A DNA stretch of 64,000 nt from Erwinia pyri (GCF_030758455.1 NZ_CP132353.1:1674001-1738000); one strand, 5' to 3'. Shown: positions 53,753 through 62,879, counted from the stretch's first letter. Made by a program: numbers and translations. The notes: generated from the letters alone by a model not told the origin.

Positions 53753-54007
53753 ATGTATACCACACGCCTGAAAAAAGTCGGCGGTTCCGTCATGCTGGCG
53801 GTCCCTCCCGCCGTGCTGAAAACGCTGGCGCTCTCTACGGAGAGCGAAGTGGGCATAACCATTGAGAATGGCTGCCTGATTATTCAACCCCAGAAGCGGC
53901 CACGTTATTCGCTTGAAGAACTGCTGGCGCAGTGCGATCCGCACGCCGACACCAGTAAAGAGGCTCAGGAGTGGATTGATGCGCCTGCGGTGGGTAAGGA
54001 GATTTAG
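53753..54007 (+). CDS. chpS: ChpS/PemI-type antitoxin
   Basis: 84 aa from ATG 53753 (GGAGGTG upstream). The N-terminal half is an AbrB/MazE fold (TTRLKKVGGSVMLAVPPAVL); the C-terminal tail has RYSLEELLAQCDPHADTSKE, matching the ChpS tail YSLDELLAQCD. It binds the MazF-like toxin encoded 3 bp downstream and autoregulates the operon. Confidence 0.85.
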   Translation: MYTTRLKKVGGSVMLAVPPAVLKTLALSTESEVGITIENGCLIIQPQKRPRYSLEELLAQCDPHADTSKEAQEWIDAPAVGKEI

Positions 54008-54010
54008 TAG

Positions 54011-54343
54011 ATGGAGAGAGGGGAAATCTGGCTCGTCTCACTGGACCCGATCGCGAGTCATGAGCAGAGCGGAAAACGCCCGGTACTGATCGTTTCTCCG
54101 GCATCGTTCAATAACCTGACCCAGCTACCCATTGTTGTTCCTGTCACCAGCGGCGGAAACTTTGCCCGCGCTGCTGGTTTTGCCGTTTCACTGGAGGGGG
54201 CAGGAACAACAACAACGGGCATCATTCGTTGCGACCAGCCCAGAACCCTGGATATGGCAGCCCGTAACGGCAAACGGCTGGAACATGTACCTGAAAGTAT
54301 CGTGGATGAAGTGCTGGCCAGGCTGGAAGCAATACTCACCTGA
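54011..54343 (+). CDS. chpB: ChpB/PemK (MazF-family) endoribonuclease toxin
   Basis: 110 aa. MazF fold: MERGEIWLVSLDPIASHEQS then GKRPVLIVSPASFN, PIVVPVTSGGNFARAAGF and TTGIIRCDQPRTLDM. The GGNFARAAGF block matches ChpB closely. Cleaves mRNA when free of antitoxin. Placed 200 bp left of the tRNA-Asn gene, at the right edge of the accessory region. Confidence 0.9.
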   Translation: MERGEIWLVSLDPIASHEQSGKRPVLIVSPASFNNLTQLPIVVPVTSGGNFARAAGFAVSLEGAGTTTTGIIRCDQPRTLDMAARNGKRLEHVPESIVDEVLARLEAILT

Positions 54344-54502
54344 AAAGTTATGTCGGGCAGCAGACTGTTTCGTGATTACCTGCTGAGTCATTAACACACT
54401 GTTCCGCAGAATCGTCAGCTGATTTGCTGAGTTGCTGACACACTAAGTTGCCAACTCCTGAACCCGACGTGAAAGAGATCTGCCAGATCACGCTGAAAAG
54501 CA

Positions 54503-54536
54503 AAAAGCCCGCTCAGGTTTCCCTGAGCGGGCTTTT
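54503..54536 (-). terminator. terminator of tRNA-Asn
   Basis: 15-bp stem AAAAGCCCGCTCAGG / CCTGAGCGGGCTTTT with a 4-base loop, 7 bp beyond the tRNA 3' end on the minus strand. Confidence 0.85.
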
Positions 54537-54543
54537 CTATGTA

Positions 54544-54619
54544 TGGCTCCTCTGACTGGACTCGAACCAGTGACATACGGATTAACAGTCCGCCGTTCTA
54601 CCGACTGAACTACAGAGGA
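54544..54619 (-). tRNA. tRNA-Asn (anticodon GTT)
   Basis: 76 nt on the minus strand: starts TCCTCTGTAGTTCAGTCGGT, anticodon loop CTGTTAA with GTT, T-arm GGTTCGAGTCC, and encoded 3' CCA. The acceptor stem TCCTCTG / CAGAGGA is perfect. asn tRNA genes near nac/cbl are integration hot spots in enterobacteria; the accessory region lies on its 3' side, as expected for tRNA 3'-end integration. No second copy of the tRNA 3' end is seen in the window. Confidence 0.97.
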
Positions 54620-54637
54620 ATTGTTTCAACGGGGCGC

Positions 54638-54666
54638 ATGTTATCGACAGCGCCGTCTGATGTCAA
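54638..54666 (-). promoter_or_regulatory. sigma-70 promoter of tRNA-Asn
   Basis: On the minus strand TTGACA, a 17-bp spacer and TAACAT, then a GC-rich discriminator (GCGCCCC), typical of stringently controlled tRNA promoters. The stretch 54667-55127 beyond it holds only the promoter region of the ABC operon; I see no gene in it. Confidence 0.75.
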
Positions 54667-55127
54667 AGCCCTTATGCAAAATTGCTGTGCGTTTGCTGGC
54701 AAAACCAGCGAATTGGCGATTTCACCTGCCATTGCGCAACATTCAATCTCTTGCGCCAGATCTCACTTTGATCGGAATCCTTCGCCGATGTTAGAGGTGT
54801 GTCAAATTTTTGTTATTTGTTGATTTTAAAACAACCGTTTCGGTGCTTTCATATTGAAAATTTCATATGACTTTATTTTGAAACAAATGAACTGCCGGAT
54901 GTGATGTTGATCCTGATGCGGGATAAATGAAACGTAAGTTTGAAATTAACAGTCTGATTTAAAATGAAAAAATGCAGAGGAGTATCTACCCTGACCCGGT
55001 CTTACCTTTAACACATTCTCCCCACTATTTTAATTAAGCCGTCGGTGAAGTTGAGTGAATGTAAAAGATATTTTTCATTCGATGTCCCAGCCAGCCTGCG
55101 CATACTAACGATAAAAAGGGCTTAGCC

Positions 55128-56051
55128 ATGAACGTGAAAAAAACGATTTTAGCGTCGCTGTTAGTGTGTATGTTACCCGTTTCCGTTTTTGCCAAAGATT
55201 TGCAGGTCGGTGTCTCAATGGCGCTTTTTGATGACAACTTCCTGACTATTCTGCGTACCTCTATGCAGAAAGAGATGCAGAAAGAGAATGTGAAAGGGCA
55301 GATCGAAGACGCAAAAGGAGATGTTTCTCAGCAACTCTCGCAGGTACAAAGCTTTATTGGCCAGGGCGTCGACGCCATTATCGTCAACCCGGTTGATACC
55401 AACGCCGTTAAGCCGATCATCGATCTGGCGACGAAAGCGTCGATCCCCCTGATTTTCGTCAACCGTGAGCCTGCTCTGCAACTCACCGACAAAATGGCTT
55501 ATGTCGGTTCCGATTCTGAACTGGCAGGTCGCCTGCAAATGGAAGCCCTGGCAAAAAATATGAACTACAAGGGCAACATCGCCATTCTCCTCGGCGATCT
55601 GGCTAACGAATCTACCCGTAAACGTACCGCAGGCGTTAAGGCTGTGATCGCGAAATACCCCGGTATGAAAGTCACCAAGGAACAGACCGCAAAATTCATG
55701 CGTAACGATGCGGTAGACGTGGTGAGCAACTGGTTAACCGCTGGCGATGACATTCAGGCCATTGCCGCCAACAACGATGAGATGGCTATCGGCGCGCTGC
55801 AGGCATTGGGCAAAAATGACGCTCATGTGCTTGTTGCGGGCGTGGATGGCACGCCCGATGCGTTGCAGATGATCAAGAACGGCAAAATGGTCGCCACGGT
55901 ATTCCAGGACGCGAAAGGTCAGGGCGAAGGGGCTGTCAAGACTGCGGTCAAGCTCGCCAACGGGGAGAAAGTGCAGAAGATCGTCGATATCCCGTTCCAG
56001 CTGATCACCAAAGATAACTACACCAAATTCACCAGCATGAACCAAAAATAA
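55128..56051 (+). CDS. CUT2 sugar ABC transporter, substrate-binding protein
   Basis: 307 aa. Signal peptide TILASLLVCMLPVSVFA, mature start KDLQVGVSM. Type I periplasmic-binding fold like RbsB: QGVDAIIVNPVDTNAVKPII, VNREPAL, ESTRKRTAGVKAVI, AIAANNDEMAIGALQALGK and VAGVDGTPDAL. Sequence style resembles inositol/rhizopine binding proteins (IbpA/MocB type) more than ribose, but the ligand is not certain. First gene of the three-gene operon. Confidence 0.9.
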   Translation: MNVKKTILASLLVCMLPVSVFAKDLQVGVSMALFDDNFLTILRTSMQKEMQKENVKGQIEDAKGDVSQQLSQVQSFIGQGVDAIIVNPVDTNAVKPIIDLATKASIPLIFVNREPALQLTDKMAYVGSDSELAGRLQMEALAKNMNYKGNIAILLGDLANESTRKRTAGVKAVIAKYPGMKVTKEQTAKFMRNDAVDVVSNWLTAGDDIQAIAANNDEMAIGALQALGKNDAHVLVAGVDGTPDALQMIKNGKMVATVFQDAKGQGEGAVKTAVKLANGEKVQKIVDIPFQLITKDNYTKFTSMNQK

Positions 56052-56073
56052 CCCCGCCGTACGGAGGTGAAGC

Positions 56074-57558
56074 ATGGCCGCATATGCGCTTGAAGCCGAA
56101 GGCATCAGCAAGTTTTTCCCGGGCGTAAAGGCACTGAGTAATGTCTCTTTACGCGTGAAGGCAGGAACAGTCCATGCGCTGATGGGCGAAAATGGCGCGG
56201 GCAAATCCACTTTAATGAAATGCCTCATCGGGATTTACCGTCCCGATGAGGGACAGATCAAAGTTAAAGGGGAGCCGGTGCAGTTCGTGGATACCATGGA
56301 CGCGTTGCGTTCAGGGATCTCAATGATCCATCAGGAATTGAACTTAGTTCCCCATATGACCGTGGCGGAGAATATCTGGTTAGGCCGTGAACCGATGAAG
56401 TTTGGTTTTGTCGATCACGGCAGGCTCAACCGGATGACCAAAGAGTTGCTGAGCAAGCTCAATATTCGTCTCTCTCCTGAGCGGATGGTGGGCGATTTGA
56501 GTATTGCTTCGCAGCAGATGGTGGAGATTGCCAAAGCTGTCTCCTGGAACGCCGATGTGGTGATCATGGACGAACCGACCTCGGCGCTGACCGAGACGGA
56601 GGTCTCGCATCTGTTTGCCATCATCCGTGACCTGCGCGAGCAGGGCAAAGCGATCATCTATATCAGCCATAAAATGGATGAGATTTTTGCCATCACCGAT
56701 GAAGTCAGCGTATTCCGTGACGGCGCCTGGGTTGGCAGCGACAGCACCGCCAGCTACTCGCGTCAGTCACTGATTACCCAGATGGTGGGGCGTGAGCTGA
56801 CTCAGCTGTTCCCGAAATTCAACAACGATATCGGTGCCGACGTGCTGACGGTCCGTAACCTGCACCGCAAAGATGTTTTCCATGACATCAACTTCAGCGT
56901 GCGTCGTGGCGAGATCCTGGGCGTTGCGGGGCTGGTTGGCGCAGGGCGTAGTGAGGTGATGGAAAGTCTGTTCGGCATGACCAGCATTGACGGGGGCGAG
57001 ATCCTGATTGATGGCGTGCCGACCAAAATCGACTCGCCTTCAACGGCGATTGAAAAGGGTCTGGCATTCCTGACCGAGGATCGCAAAAAGTCGGGCCTGT
57101 TTCTGGTGCTGTCGGTGATGGAGAACATGAGCATCGTCAACATGCCGGAGTACAGCGGCAAAGGGGGATTTGTCAGCCATGTACAGATGGCGAAAGATTG
57201 CATGGATCAGATCCGGCGGCTCAATATCAAAACGCCCACCATGGATCAAATCATCAATAACCTGAGCGGCGGTAACCAGCAGAAGGTGCTGATTGCCCGC
57301 TGGCTGCTGGCGCAGCCTAAAGTCCTGATCCTCGATGAGCCAACACGCGGCATCGATGTAGGCGCCAAGGCGGAGATCTACCGCCTGATAAGCGAACTGG
57401 CGAATCGCGGCGTTGCCATCATCATGGTCTCTTCTGAACTGCCTGAAATTCTGGGTATGAGCGACCGGGTCATGGTTATGCACGGCGGCCGTATCACCGG
57501 CATCCTCAGTAAAGAAGAGGCTGACCAGGAAACCATCTTGTCGTTGGCGTCCGAGTAA
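56074..57558 (+). CDS. CUT2 sugar ABC transporter, double ATPase
   Basis: 494 aa with two fused ATPase domains as in RbsA/MglA. Domain 1: Walker A GENGAGKSTLMK, signature LSIASQQMVEIAKA, Walker B VVIMDEPTSALTETE. Domain 2: degenerate Walker A GLVGAGRSEVMESLFG, signature LSGGNQQKVLIARWLL, Walker B VLILDEPTRGIDVGAK. Follows the binding-protein gene by 22 bp. Confidence 0.95.
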   Translation: MAAYALEAEGISKFFPGVKALSNVSLRVKAGTVHALMGENGAGKSTLMKCLIGIYRPDEGQIKVKGEPVQFVDTMDALRSGISMIHQELNLVPHMTVAENIWLGREPMKFGFVDHGRLNRMTKELLSKLNIRLSPERMVGDLSIASQQMVEIAKAVSWNADVVIMDEPTSALTETEVSHLFAIIRDLREQGKAIIYISHKMDEIFAITDEVSVFRDGAWVGSDSTASYSRQSLITQMVGRELTQLFPKFNNDIGADVLTVRNLHRKDVFHDINFSVRRGEILGVAGLVGAGRSEVMESLFGMTSIDGGEILIDGVPTKIDSPSTAIEKGLAFLTEDRKKSGLFLVLSVMENMSIVNMPEYSGKGGFVSHVQMAKDCMDQIRRLNIKTPTMDQIINNLSGGNQQKVLIARWLLAQPKVLILDEPTRGIDVGAKAEIYRLISELANRGVAIIMVSSELPEILGMSDRVMVMHGGRITGILSKEEADQETILSLASE

Positions 57559-57575
57559 GGACGTAAGGTAACCCT

Positions 57576-58607
57576 ATGAGTGACGTAAAAATGACTACTC
57601 CACAGCCCGCTTCTTCGGCATCCATATTCAGTAACCTGAAAGGCAGAATGCCTAAAGATACCGGCATTTTTATCGTAATGGTGGGGATTGCGCTGATTTT
57701 TGAGGCCTTTGGCTGGTACGTGCGCGATCAATCCTTCCTGATGAACCCAAACCGTCTGGTGCTGATCATTCTGCAGGTCGCCATTATCGGTATCATTGCG
57801 GTTGGCGTGACCCAGGTCATTATCACCACCGGCATTGACCTCTCCTCCGGCTCGATCATCGCGTTAGCGGCGGTTGTGGCGGCCAGCCTGGCACAGACCT
57901 CAGACAGCCTGTCGCCAGTCTATCCTTCGCTGGTTAATATGCCTGCGGTGGTGCCCATCCTTGCCGGAGTCGGCGTGGGGCTTCTCGCCGGTGTGATTAA
58001 CGGCGTGTTGATTACCCGCACCGGCATTCCCCCTTTTATCGCCACGCTGGGCATGATGGTGTCGGCTCGCGGTCTGGCACAGTATTACACTCAGGGCAAC
58101 CCCATCAGCTTCCTCTCTGACGGCTTTACCTCCATTGGTCAGGGCGCGATGCCGGTTATTATCTTCCTGGTGGTGGCGGTTATCTTCCACATCGCGCTGA
58201 AGCATACCCGCTACGGTAAATATGTTTACGCCATTGGCGGCAACATGACCTCGGCGAAAGTCTCCGGGATCAAGGTTAACAAGTATCTGATTATCGTCTA
58301 TACCATCGCCGGGGGGCTTGCCGGGTTGGCAGGCGTGGTGTTGGCTGCCCGCGTCAGTAGCGGACAATCGAGCATGGGGATGTCCTACGAACTGGATGCG
58401 ATAGCCGCAGCCGTTATCGGCGGCAGCAGTCTGATGGGAGGCGTAGGCCGTATCACAGGCACGCTGATCGGGGCGGTGATCCTGGGACTGATCAAAAGCG
58501 GATTTACCTTTGTGGGTGTGGATGCTTACGTGCAGGACATTATCAAGGGCATCATTATTGTGGCCGCCGTATCTATCGATATGTATCGCAACCGCAACAA
58601 GCGCTGA
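57576..58607 (+). CDS. CUT2 sugar ABC transporter, permease
   Basis: 343-aa inner-membrane permease of the RbsC/IatP type with 8-10 hydrophobic segments. Family blocks: TTGIDLSSGSIIALAAVVAA, GIPPFIATLGMMVSARGLAQ, YAIGGNMTSAKVSGIKVNKY and AVIGGSSLMGGVGRITGTLI. The gene follows the ATPase by 17 bp and is ended by a strong terminator. Confidence 0.93.
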   Translation: MSDVKMTTPQPASSASIFSNLKGRMPKDTGIFIVMVGIALIFEAFGWYVRDQSFLMNPNRLVLIILQVAIIGIIAVGVTQVIITTGIDLSSGSIIALAAVVAASLAQTSDSLSPVYPSLVNMPAVVPILAGVGVGLLAGVINGVLITRTGIPPFIATLGMMVSARGLAQYYTQGNPISFLSDGFTSIGQGAMPVIIFLVVAVIFHIALKHTRYGKYVYAIGGNMTSAKVSGIKVNKYLIIVYTIAGGLAGLAGVVLAARVSSGQSSMGMSYELDAIAAAVIGGSSLMGGVGRITGTLIGAVILGLIKSGFTFVGVDAYVQDIIKGIIIVAAVSIDMYRNRNKR

Positions 58608-58629
58608 GCCGCTTTTCGCTTAACACTCG

Positions 58630-58658
58630 GGGCCAGACTTCACCGTCTGGCCCTTTTT
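58630..58658 (+). terminator. hairpin terminator of the ABC operon
   Basis: GGGCCAGAC / GTCTGGCCC with a 6-base loop, then TTTTTG. Confidence 0.85.
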
Positions 58659-58701
58659 GCTGCGGTGGAAACGATTACATGCACAGCAGAACAGCAGCTT
58701 T

Positions 58702-58718
58702 TGCACCATCAGGGTGCA
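58702..58718. promoter_or_regulatory. NtrC-type enhancer upstream of nac
   Basis: TGCACCATCAGGGTGCA, matching the NtrC dyad TGCACCA-N3/4-GGTGCA, centred about 140 bp upstream of the sigma-54 promoter, a normal enhancer distance. Confidence 0.75.
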
Positions 58719-58846
58719 CCGAAAGGCGCTCATCCGACCTCCCTGAGATGAAAAATTCTCATTACCTCTAAAGGAGTAATCAGATTCTCTTATTTTTCGG
58801 CCTGTTAGCCATAAGCTGAGGCCCGGGTCAGCTTTTAAGAAAAATC

Positions 58847-58862
58847 TGGCACGCCCCTTGCA
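58847..58862 (+). promoter_or_regulatory. sigma-54 promoter of nac
   Basis: TGGCACGCCCCTTGCA: perfect -24 TGGCAC and -12 TTGCA with correct spacing, 80 bp upstream of the nac ATG. Known nac genes are NtrC/sigma-54 dependent. Confidence 0.9.
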
Positions 58863-58942
58863 ATTATCCCTCTGCACCAGAGTGAAAACTTATTTCTTAT
58901 CGCCAGTAAAAATGGCACCCGGGGATCCGTGACGGAGGCAAC

Positions 58943-59860
58943 ATGAACTTAAGACGACTCAAATATTTCGTTAAAATCGTCGATATCGGCAGTCTGACCC
59001 AGGCCGCAGAAGTGCTGCATATTGCGCAGCCTGCGCTCAGCCAGCAGGTCGCTACGCTTGAGAATGAACTGGACCAGCAGTTGTTGATCCGCACCAAGCG
59101 AGGCGTGACGCCTACGGAAGCCGGCAAGATCCTCTACTCTCATGCCCGCACCATTTTACGCCAGTGTGAACAGGCGCAAACGGCAGTTATTAATGCCGGA
59201 CAATCTTTGAATGGTCAGGTTTCAATTGGCCTCGCTCCGGGCACCGCAGCCTCCTCGCTGACCATGCCTTTACTGCAAACCGTGCGCGAGCAATTCCCCG
59301 ATGTGCTGGTTTATCTGCATGAAAACAGCGGCGCCTCATTAAACGAAAAAGTGATGAATGGGCAGCTTGACATGGCGGTGTTATACGATCGTGCCCCTAC
59401 GGCGGGCATTACCAGCATGCCGCTGATGAAAGAAGAACTTTATCTGGTTGGCGCAACCGAGTGTCCCGGCCAGAATATTGATCTGGCCGACGTGGCGCTG
59501 ATGAACCTCTTCCTGCCGCGAGACTACAGCGCAGTACGCAAACGTGTTGATGAAGCGTTCTCACTGCGTCGTCTGAGCGCCCGCATTATTGGCGAAATCG
59601 AATCTATCGCTACGCTGACCGCCGCCGTCTCCAGCGGAATGGGCGTCACCGTGCTGCCGGAATCTGCCGCCCGTGCGCTGGTCAGTTCCACCAATGCCTG
59701 GATGGCGCGCATCAACAGCCCAACGCTGAATCTGCCGCTGTCGCTGAACGTTTCAGCCCGCCTGCCGCTTTCTCCTTCGGCACAGGCGGTGAAAAATATT
59801 CTGCTGTCACTGCTCAATAAGCCGGTAGTAGAAGATCGCGAACTGATGTTAGTGAGCTAA
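58943..59860 (+). CDS. nac: nitrogen assimilation control regulator Nac
   Basis: 305-aa LysR protein nearly matching enterobacterial Nac from the first residue: MNLRRLKYFVKIVDIGSLTQ, AAEVLHIAQPALSQQVATLE, LIRTKRGVTPTEAGKIL, and in the effector domain GEIESIATLTAAVSSGMGVT. It links nitrogen limitation to sigma-70 promoters, activating genes for poor nitrogen sources and repressing others. Promoter and enhancer upstream fit NtrC control. cbl follows 138 bp later, as in E. coli. Confidence 0.97.
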   Translation: MNLRRLKYFVKIVDIGSLTQAAEVLHIAQPALSQQVATLENELDQQLLIRTKRGVTPTEAGKILYSHARTILRQCEQAQTAVINAGQSLNGQVSIGLAPGTAASSLTMPLLQTVREQFPDVLVYLHENSGASLNEKVMNGQLDMAVLYDRAPTAGITSMPLMKEELYLVGATECPGQNIDLADVALMNLFLPRDYSAVRKRVDEAFSLRRLSARIIGEIESIATLTAAVSSGMGVTVLPESAARALVSSTNAWMARINSPTLNLPLSLNVSARLPLSPSAQAVKNILLSLLNKPVVEDRELMLVS

Positions 59861-59998
59861 ATCTCCCTTCGGGCGCGCGGCTGCGCGCCTCACTTCTTAG
59901 CACCAAAAAGCATATAAAACCTTTTTTTATTATTTGTTGATATCAAACCGCCTCCTTAACATGAGGTAAACCAACAGATAACGGAAAGGGGTGCCCAC

Positions 59999-60955
59999 GT
60001 GAACTTTCAGCAACTTAAGATCATCAGAGAAGCGGCACGCTGCGATTTTAATCTCACCGAAGTGGCGAATACGCTCTTCACCTCGCAATCGGGCGTCAGC
60101 CGCCATATCCGGGATCTGGAAGATGAACTGGGCGTGGAGATTTTTATTCGCCGTGGGAAACGTCTGCTGGGTATGACGGAGCCGGGTAAGGCGCTGTTAA
60201 CCATTGCTGAACGTATCCTGGATGAGGCTGGCAAAGTACGCCGACTGGCGGATGTATTTACCAATGAATCCAGCGGCGTGCTGACCATCGCCACCACCCA
60301 TACGCAGGCCCGTTACAGCCTTCCACGTGTGATCAAAGCGTTTCGCGCCCTCTATCCAAACGTGCGCCTGGAGCTGAATCAGGGATCGCCGCAGGAGATT
60401 GTCGCGATGCTGGCAGCGGGCGAAGCCGACGTGGGCATTGCCAGCGAGCAGGTGGTGAATAACCCGGCGCTGGCAGCTTTCCCCTGGTTTAACTGGCACC
60501 ATGCGCTGCTGGTTCCCAAAGGCCACGAGCTGGAACAGCAGCAGCCGGTATCGCTTGCTGCCCTCAGCCGCTATCCTCTTATTACCTATCGGCAGGGGAT
60601 CACCGGACGTTCCCGCGTTGACCGTGCTTTCCAGGCTGCCAGCCTTAAACCGGACATTGTTTTAAGCGCACAGGATTCCGACGTGGTGAAAACCTATGTT
60701 GAGCTGGGGCTGGGGGTAGGGGTGCTGGCCGATCAGGCCTGCCAGTTAGATGAACATTCGTCGCTGACCCGGCTGGAAGCGAAACATCTGTTTGAATCCA
60801 ACACCGTCTGGCTGGGGCTGAAGCGCGGTCAGCTGCAGCGCAACTACGTCTGGCAGTTCCTGGAACTCTGCAATGCCAACCTCTCCCTGGAAGAGATCAA
60901 GCGTCAGGCGCTTTCCGTCACTGCAGAAGAGCCGGTGCTGGACTTTCAGATTTAA
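59999..60955 (+). CDS. cbl: sulfate-starvation LysR regulator Cbl
   Basis: 318-aa CysB-like LysR protein: MNFQQLKIIREAARCDFNLT, EVANTLFTSQSGVSRHIRDL, EDELGVEIFIRRGKRLLGMT, and ITYRQGITGRSRVDRAF in the sensor domain. It activates genes for sulfonate-sulfur use (ssu, tau) and is itself CysB-dependent. Starts with GTG at 59999 after GGAAAGGGG. The nac-cbl order is conserved with E. coli, where nac can read into cbl. Confidence 0.95.
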   Translation: MNFQQLKIIREAARCDFNLTEVANTLFTSQSGVSRHIRDLEDELGVEIFIRRGKRLLGMTEPGKALLTIAERILDEAGKVRRLADVFTNESSGVLTIATTHTQARYSLPRVIKAFRALYPNVRLELNQGSPQEIVAMLAAGEADVGIASEQVVNNPALAAFPWFNWHHALLVPKGHELEQQQPVSLAALSRYPLITYRQGITGRSRVDRAFQAASLKPDIVLSAQDSDVVKTYVELGLGVGVLADQACQLDEHSSLTRLEAKHLFESNTVWLGLKRGQLQRNYVWQFLELCNANLSLEEIKRQALSVTAEEPVLDFQI

Positions 60956-60956
60956 G

Positions 60957-60984
60957 TGCCGACTGCCGACTGCCGACTGCCGAC
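60957..60984. repeat. heptamer tandem repeat TGCCGAC x4
   Basis: Four exact copies of TGCCGAC starting 2 bp after the cbl stop, followed by about two and a half copies of TAGCTG up to 61004 and a GGCGGC run. A simple-sequence tract of this kind is unusual in enterobacteria and may vary in copy number. It lies between cbl and gabD and would alter spacing only. Confidence 0.85.
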
Positions 60985-61145
60985 TGGTAGCTGTAGCTGT
61001 AGCGGCGGCGGGCGGTCCGCCTCCCGCAGCATAAAATTTCGTTTCGATCGCTAAAACCCCCGCGCTCACTCTCTCCCTTGCCGTATAACGCAGCATTCGC
61101 CGCCGCGCTTCCGTTAGAGTGAAATTAACACTCAAAGGGGAAGTT

Positions 61146-62606
61146 ATGCTTACTCAACGCTTAAAAGATCCACATCTGCTGCGGCAACAGGCCTGTCTGG
61201 AAGGTCGCTGGCAGTCTGCTGATAACGGGGAGACGCTCCCGGTTATTAACCCCTCAACTGGCGAAACGCTTGCCACTATTCCCGCTTTACAGAGCGCGGA
61301 GACGGAGCGTGCCATCGCCTGCGCGGAAGCCGTGCGTCACAGCTGGGGAAAGATCCCCAATGCCCAACGTGCGCAGCTGCTGGAAAAATGGCATCAGTTA
61401 ATCCTCGATAATGTCGATGATTTAGCCGTCATCATGACCGCCGAACAGGGCAAACCGCTGGCCGAAGCGAAGGGCGAGGTGCTCTACGGCGCCAGCTTTG
61501 TGAAATGGTTCGCCGAGGAGGCGCGGCGCATCTACGGTGAAACCATTCCTGCCCCCACAGGGGACCGCCGCATTCTGGTGATCAAACAGCCTGTGGGCGT
61601 GGCTGCGGCTATTACTCCATGGAATTTTCCGATTGCGATGATCACCCGTAAAGTTGCGCCGGCGCTGGCGGCAGGCTGTCCGATTATTGTCAAACCTTCT
61701 GAACTCACGCCGCTCTCAGCCCTGGCGCTGATGGTGCTGGCGGAACGCGCCGGTTTTCCGCCTGGCGTGCTGCAGATGCTGACTGGCTTACCGCAGGGAA
61801 TTGGTGCAGCCCTGACCGCCAGCCGCGCGGTGCGCAAAATCTCCTTTACCGGCTCGACCCGGGTCGGACAGCTGTTGATGCAGCAAAGCGCAGAGAGCAT
61901 CAAACGTCTCAGTCTGGAGCTGGGCGGCAACGCTCCGCTGATTGTGTTTGATGATGCGGATCTGGATATTGCCATCAGCGGCGTGATGGTGAGTAAATTC
62001 CGCAACGCCGGGCAAACCTGCGTCTGCGCTAACCGCATCCTGGTGCAGCGCGGCATTTATCCCCGCTTCGCTGAGCGTTTGCTCGAAGAGGTGGCAAAAC
62101 TCAACGTTGCCGATGGCTTTACGGAAGGCAGCACGCTGGGGCCGTTGATCAACGCCGCGGCGGTGCAAAAAGTGAATGCGCATATTGATGATGCAGTGAG
62201 TAAAGGCGCAACCATTCTGGCCGGCGGAATTGCCCGGGGAGAGGGCACGTTTGTAGCGCCCACCGTACTGGGTGATGTTACTCCTGCCATGCGCATTGCC
62301 CATGAAGAGACTTTCGGGCCGGTTGCGCCGCTGTTTGTTTTTGATACCGAAGAGCAGGCGGTGAAGATGGCTAACGACACCCCTTATGGCCTTGGCGCCT
62401 ATTTCTTTACGGAAGATACGCGCCGGGCGTGGCGCGTAGGCGAGGCGCTGGAGTTTGGTATGGTGGGGCATAACACCGGCGCCATTTCGCTGGAAGTCGC
62501 GCCGTTTGGAGGAATTAAAATGTCCGGCACCGGGCGGGAAGGATCGCATCACGGCCTTGATGAATACCTTGAAATAAAAGCCTTTCATTTTGGCAGTCTG
62601 AATTAA
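61146..62606 (+). CDS. gabD: succinate-semialdehyde dehydrogenase (GabD type)
   Basis: 486 aa from ATG 61146 (AGGGGAAG upstream); nine more codons are open before it. ALDH fold with ITPWNFPIAMITRKVAPALA, FTGSTRVGQLLM for NAD(P) binding, catalytic Glu in LELGGNAPLIVF and catalytic Cys in NAGQTCVCANRILVQ, with the GabD-like ending GGIKMSGTGREGSHHGLDEY. Oxidises succinate semialdehyde to succinate, the last step of GABA use as nitrogen source, which fits its place behind nac. GabT is not in the window. Confidence 0.87.
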   Translation: MLTQRLKDPHLLRQQACLEGRWQSADNGETLPVINPSTGETLATIPALQSAETERAIACAEAVRHSWGKIPNAQRAQLLEKWHQLILDNVDDLAVIMTAEQGKPLAEAKGEVLYGASFVKWFAEEARRIYGETIPAPTGDRRILVIKQPVGVAAAITPWNFPIAMITRKVAPALAAGCPIIVKPSELTPLSALALMVLAERAGFPPGVLQMLTGLPQGIGAALTASRAVRKISFTGSTRVGQLLMQQSAESIKRLSLELGGNAPLIVFDDADLDIAISGVMVSKFRNAGQTCVCANRILVQRGIYPRFAERLLEEVAKLNVADGFTEGSTLGPLINAAAVQKVNAHIDDAVSKGATILAGGIARGEGTFVAPTVLGDVTPAMRIAHEETFGPVAPLFVFDTEEQAVKMANDTPYGLGAYFFTEDTRRAWRVGEALEFGMVGHNTGAISLEVAPFGGIKMSGTGREGSHHGLDEYLEIKAFHFGSLN

Positions 62607-62631
62607 AAATAATCGTTAATATTTCGTAAAG

Positions 62632-62667
62632 AGGCTCCTTTTCATTCATGAAGAGGGGCTTTTTTTA
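62632..62667 (+). terminator. hairpin terminator after gabD
   Basis: 14-bp stem with wobble pairs, AGGCTCCTTTTCAT facing ATGAAGAGGGGCTT, 2-base tip, then a run of T. Lies 25 bp after the stop. Confidence 0.75.
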
Positions 62668-62863
62668 TTTCAGCTCCGCCTCCCCGGGTAAAATCGTTCT
62701 CCGGCATGGTGCAGCCTGATAACATTCCGCCCTGAGATGGTGCGTTTATAATGTTAACTAAATCATGAGTTTACACCTTCAATGGATCCGTGAGATTTAC
62801 CCTTTGATTACGGCATAAAATTTTTTTCAGCCCATTTTTACGCATTATTATTTTTTCGCTGGC

Positions 62864-62879
62864 TGGCATACTTTCTGCA
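62864..62879 (+). promoter_or_regulatory. sigma-54-like promoter of the last aldehyde dehydrogenase
   Basis: TGGCATACTTTCTGCA keeps the invariant GG-N10-GC of sigma-54 promoters, 109 bp upstream of the ATG at 62988. Two GGTGC half-sites upstream (CATGGTGCAG near 62707 and GATGGTGCGT near 62737) could be weak NtrC or other activator sites. Confidence 0.55.

Noticed and set aside
54544..54619. Search for an attL/attR pair of the tRNA-Asn 3' end
   Set aside because: No second copy of the terminal 15-20 bases of the tRNA is visible elsewhere in the window, and no integrase gene is present.
54539..54823. 94-codon open frame starting at the tRNA
   Set aside because: It overlaps tRNA-Asn and its promoter; the protein has no family features.
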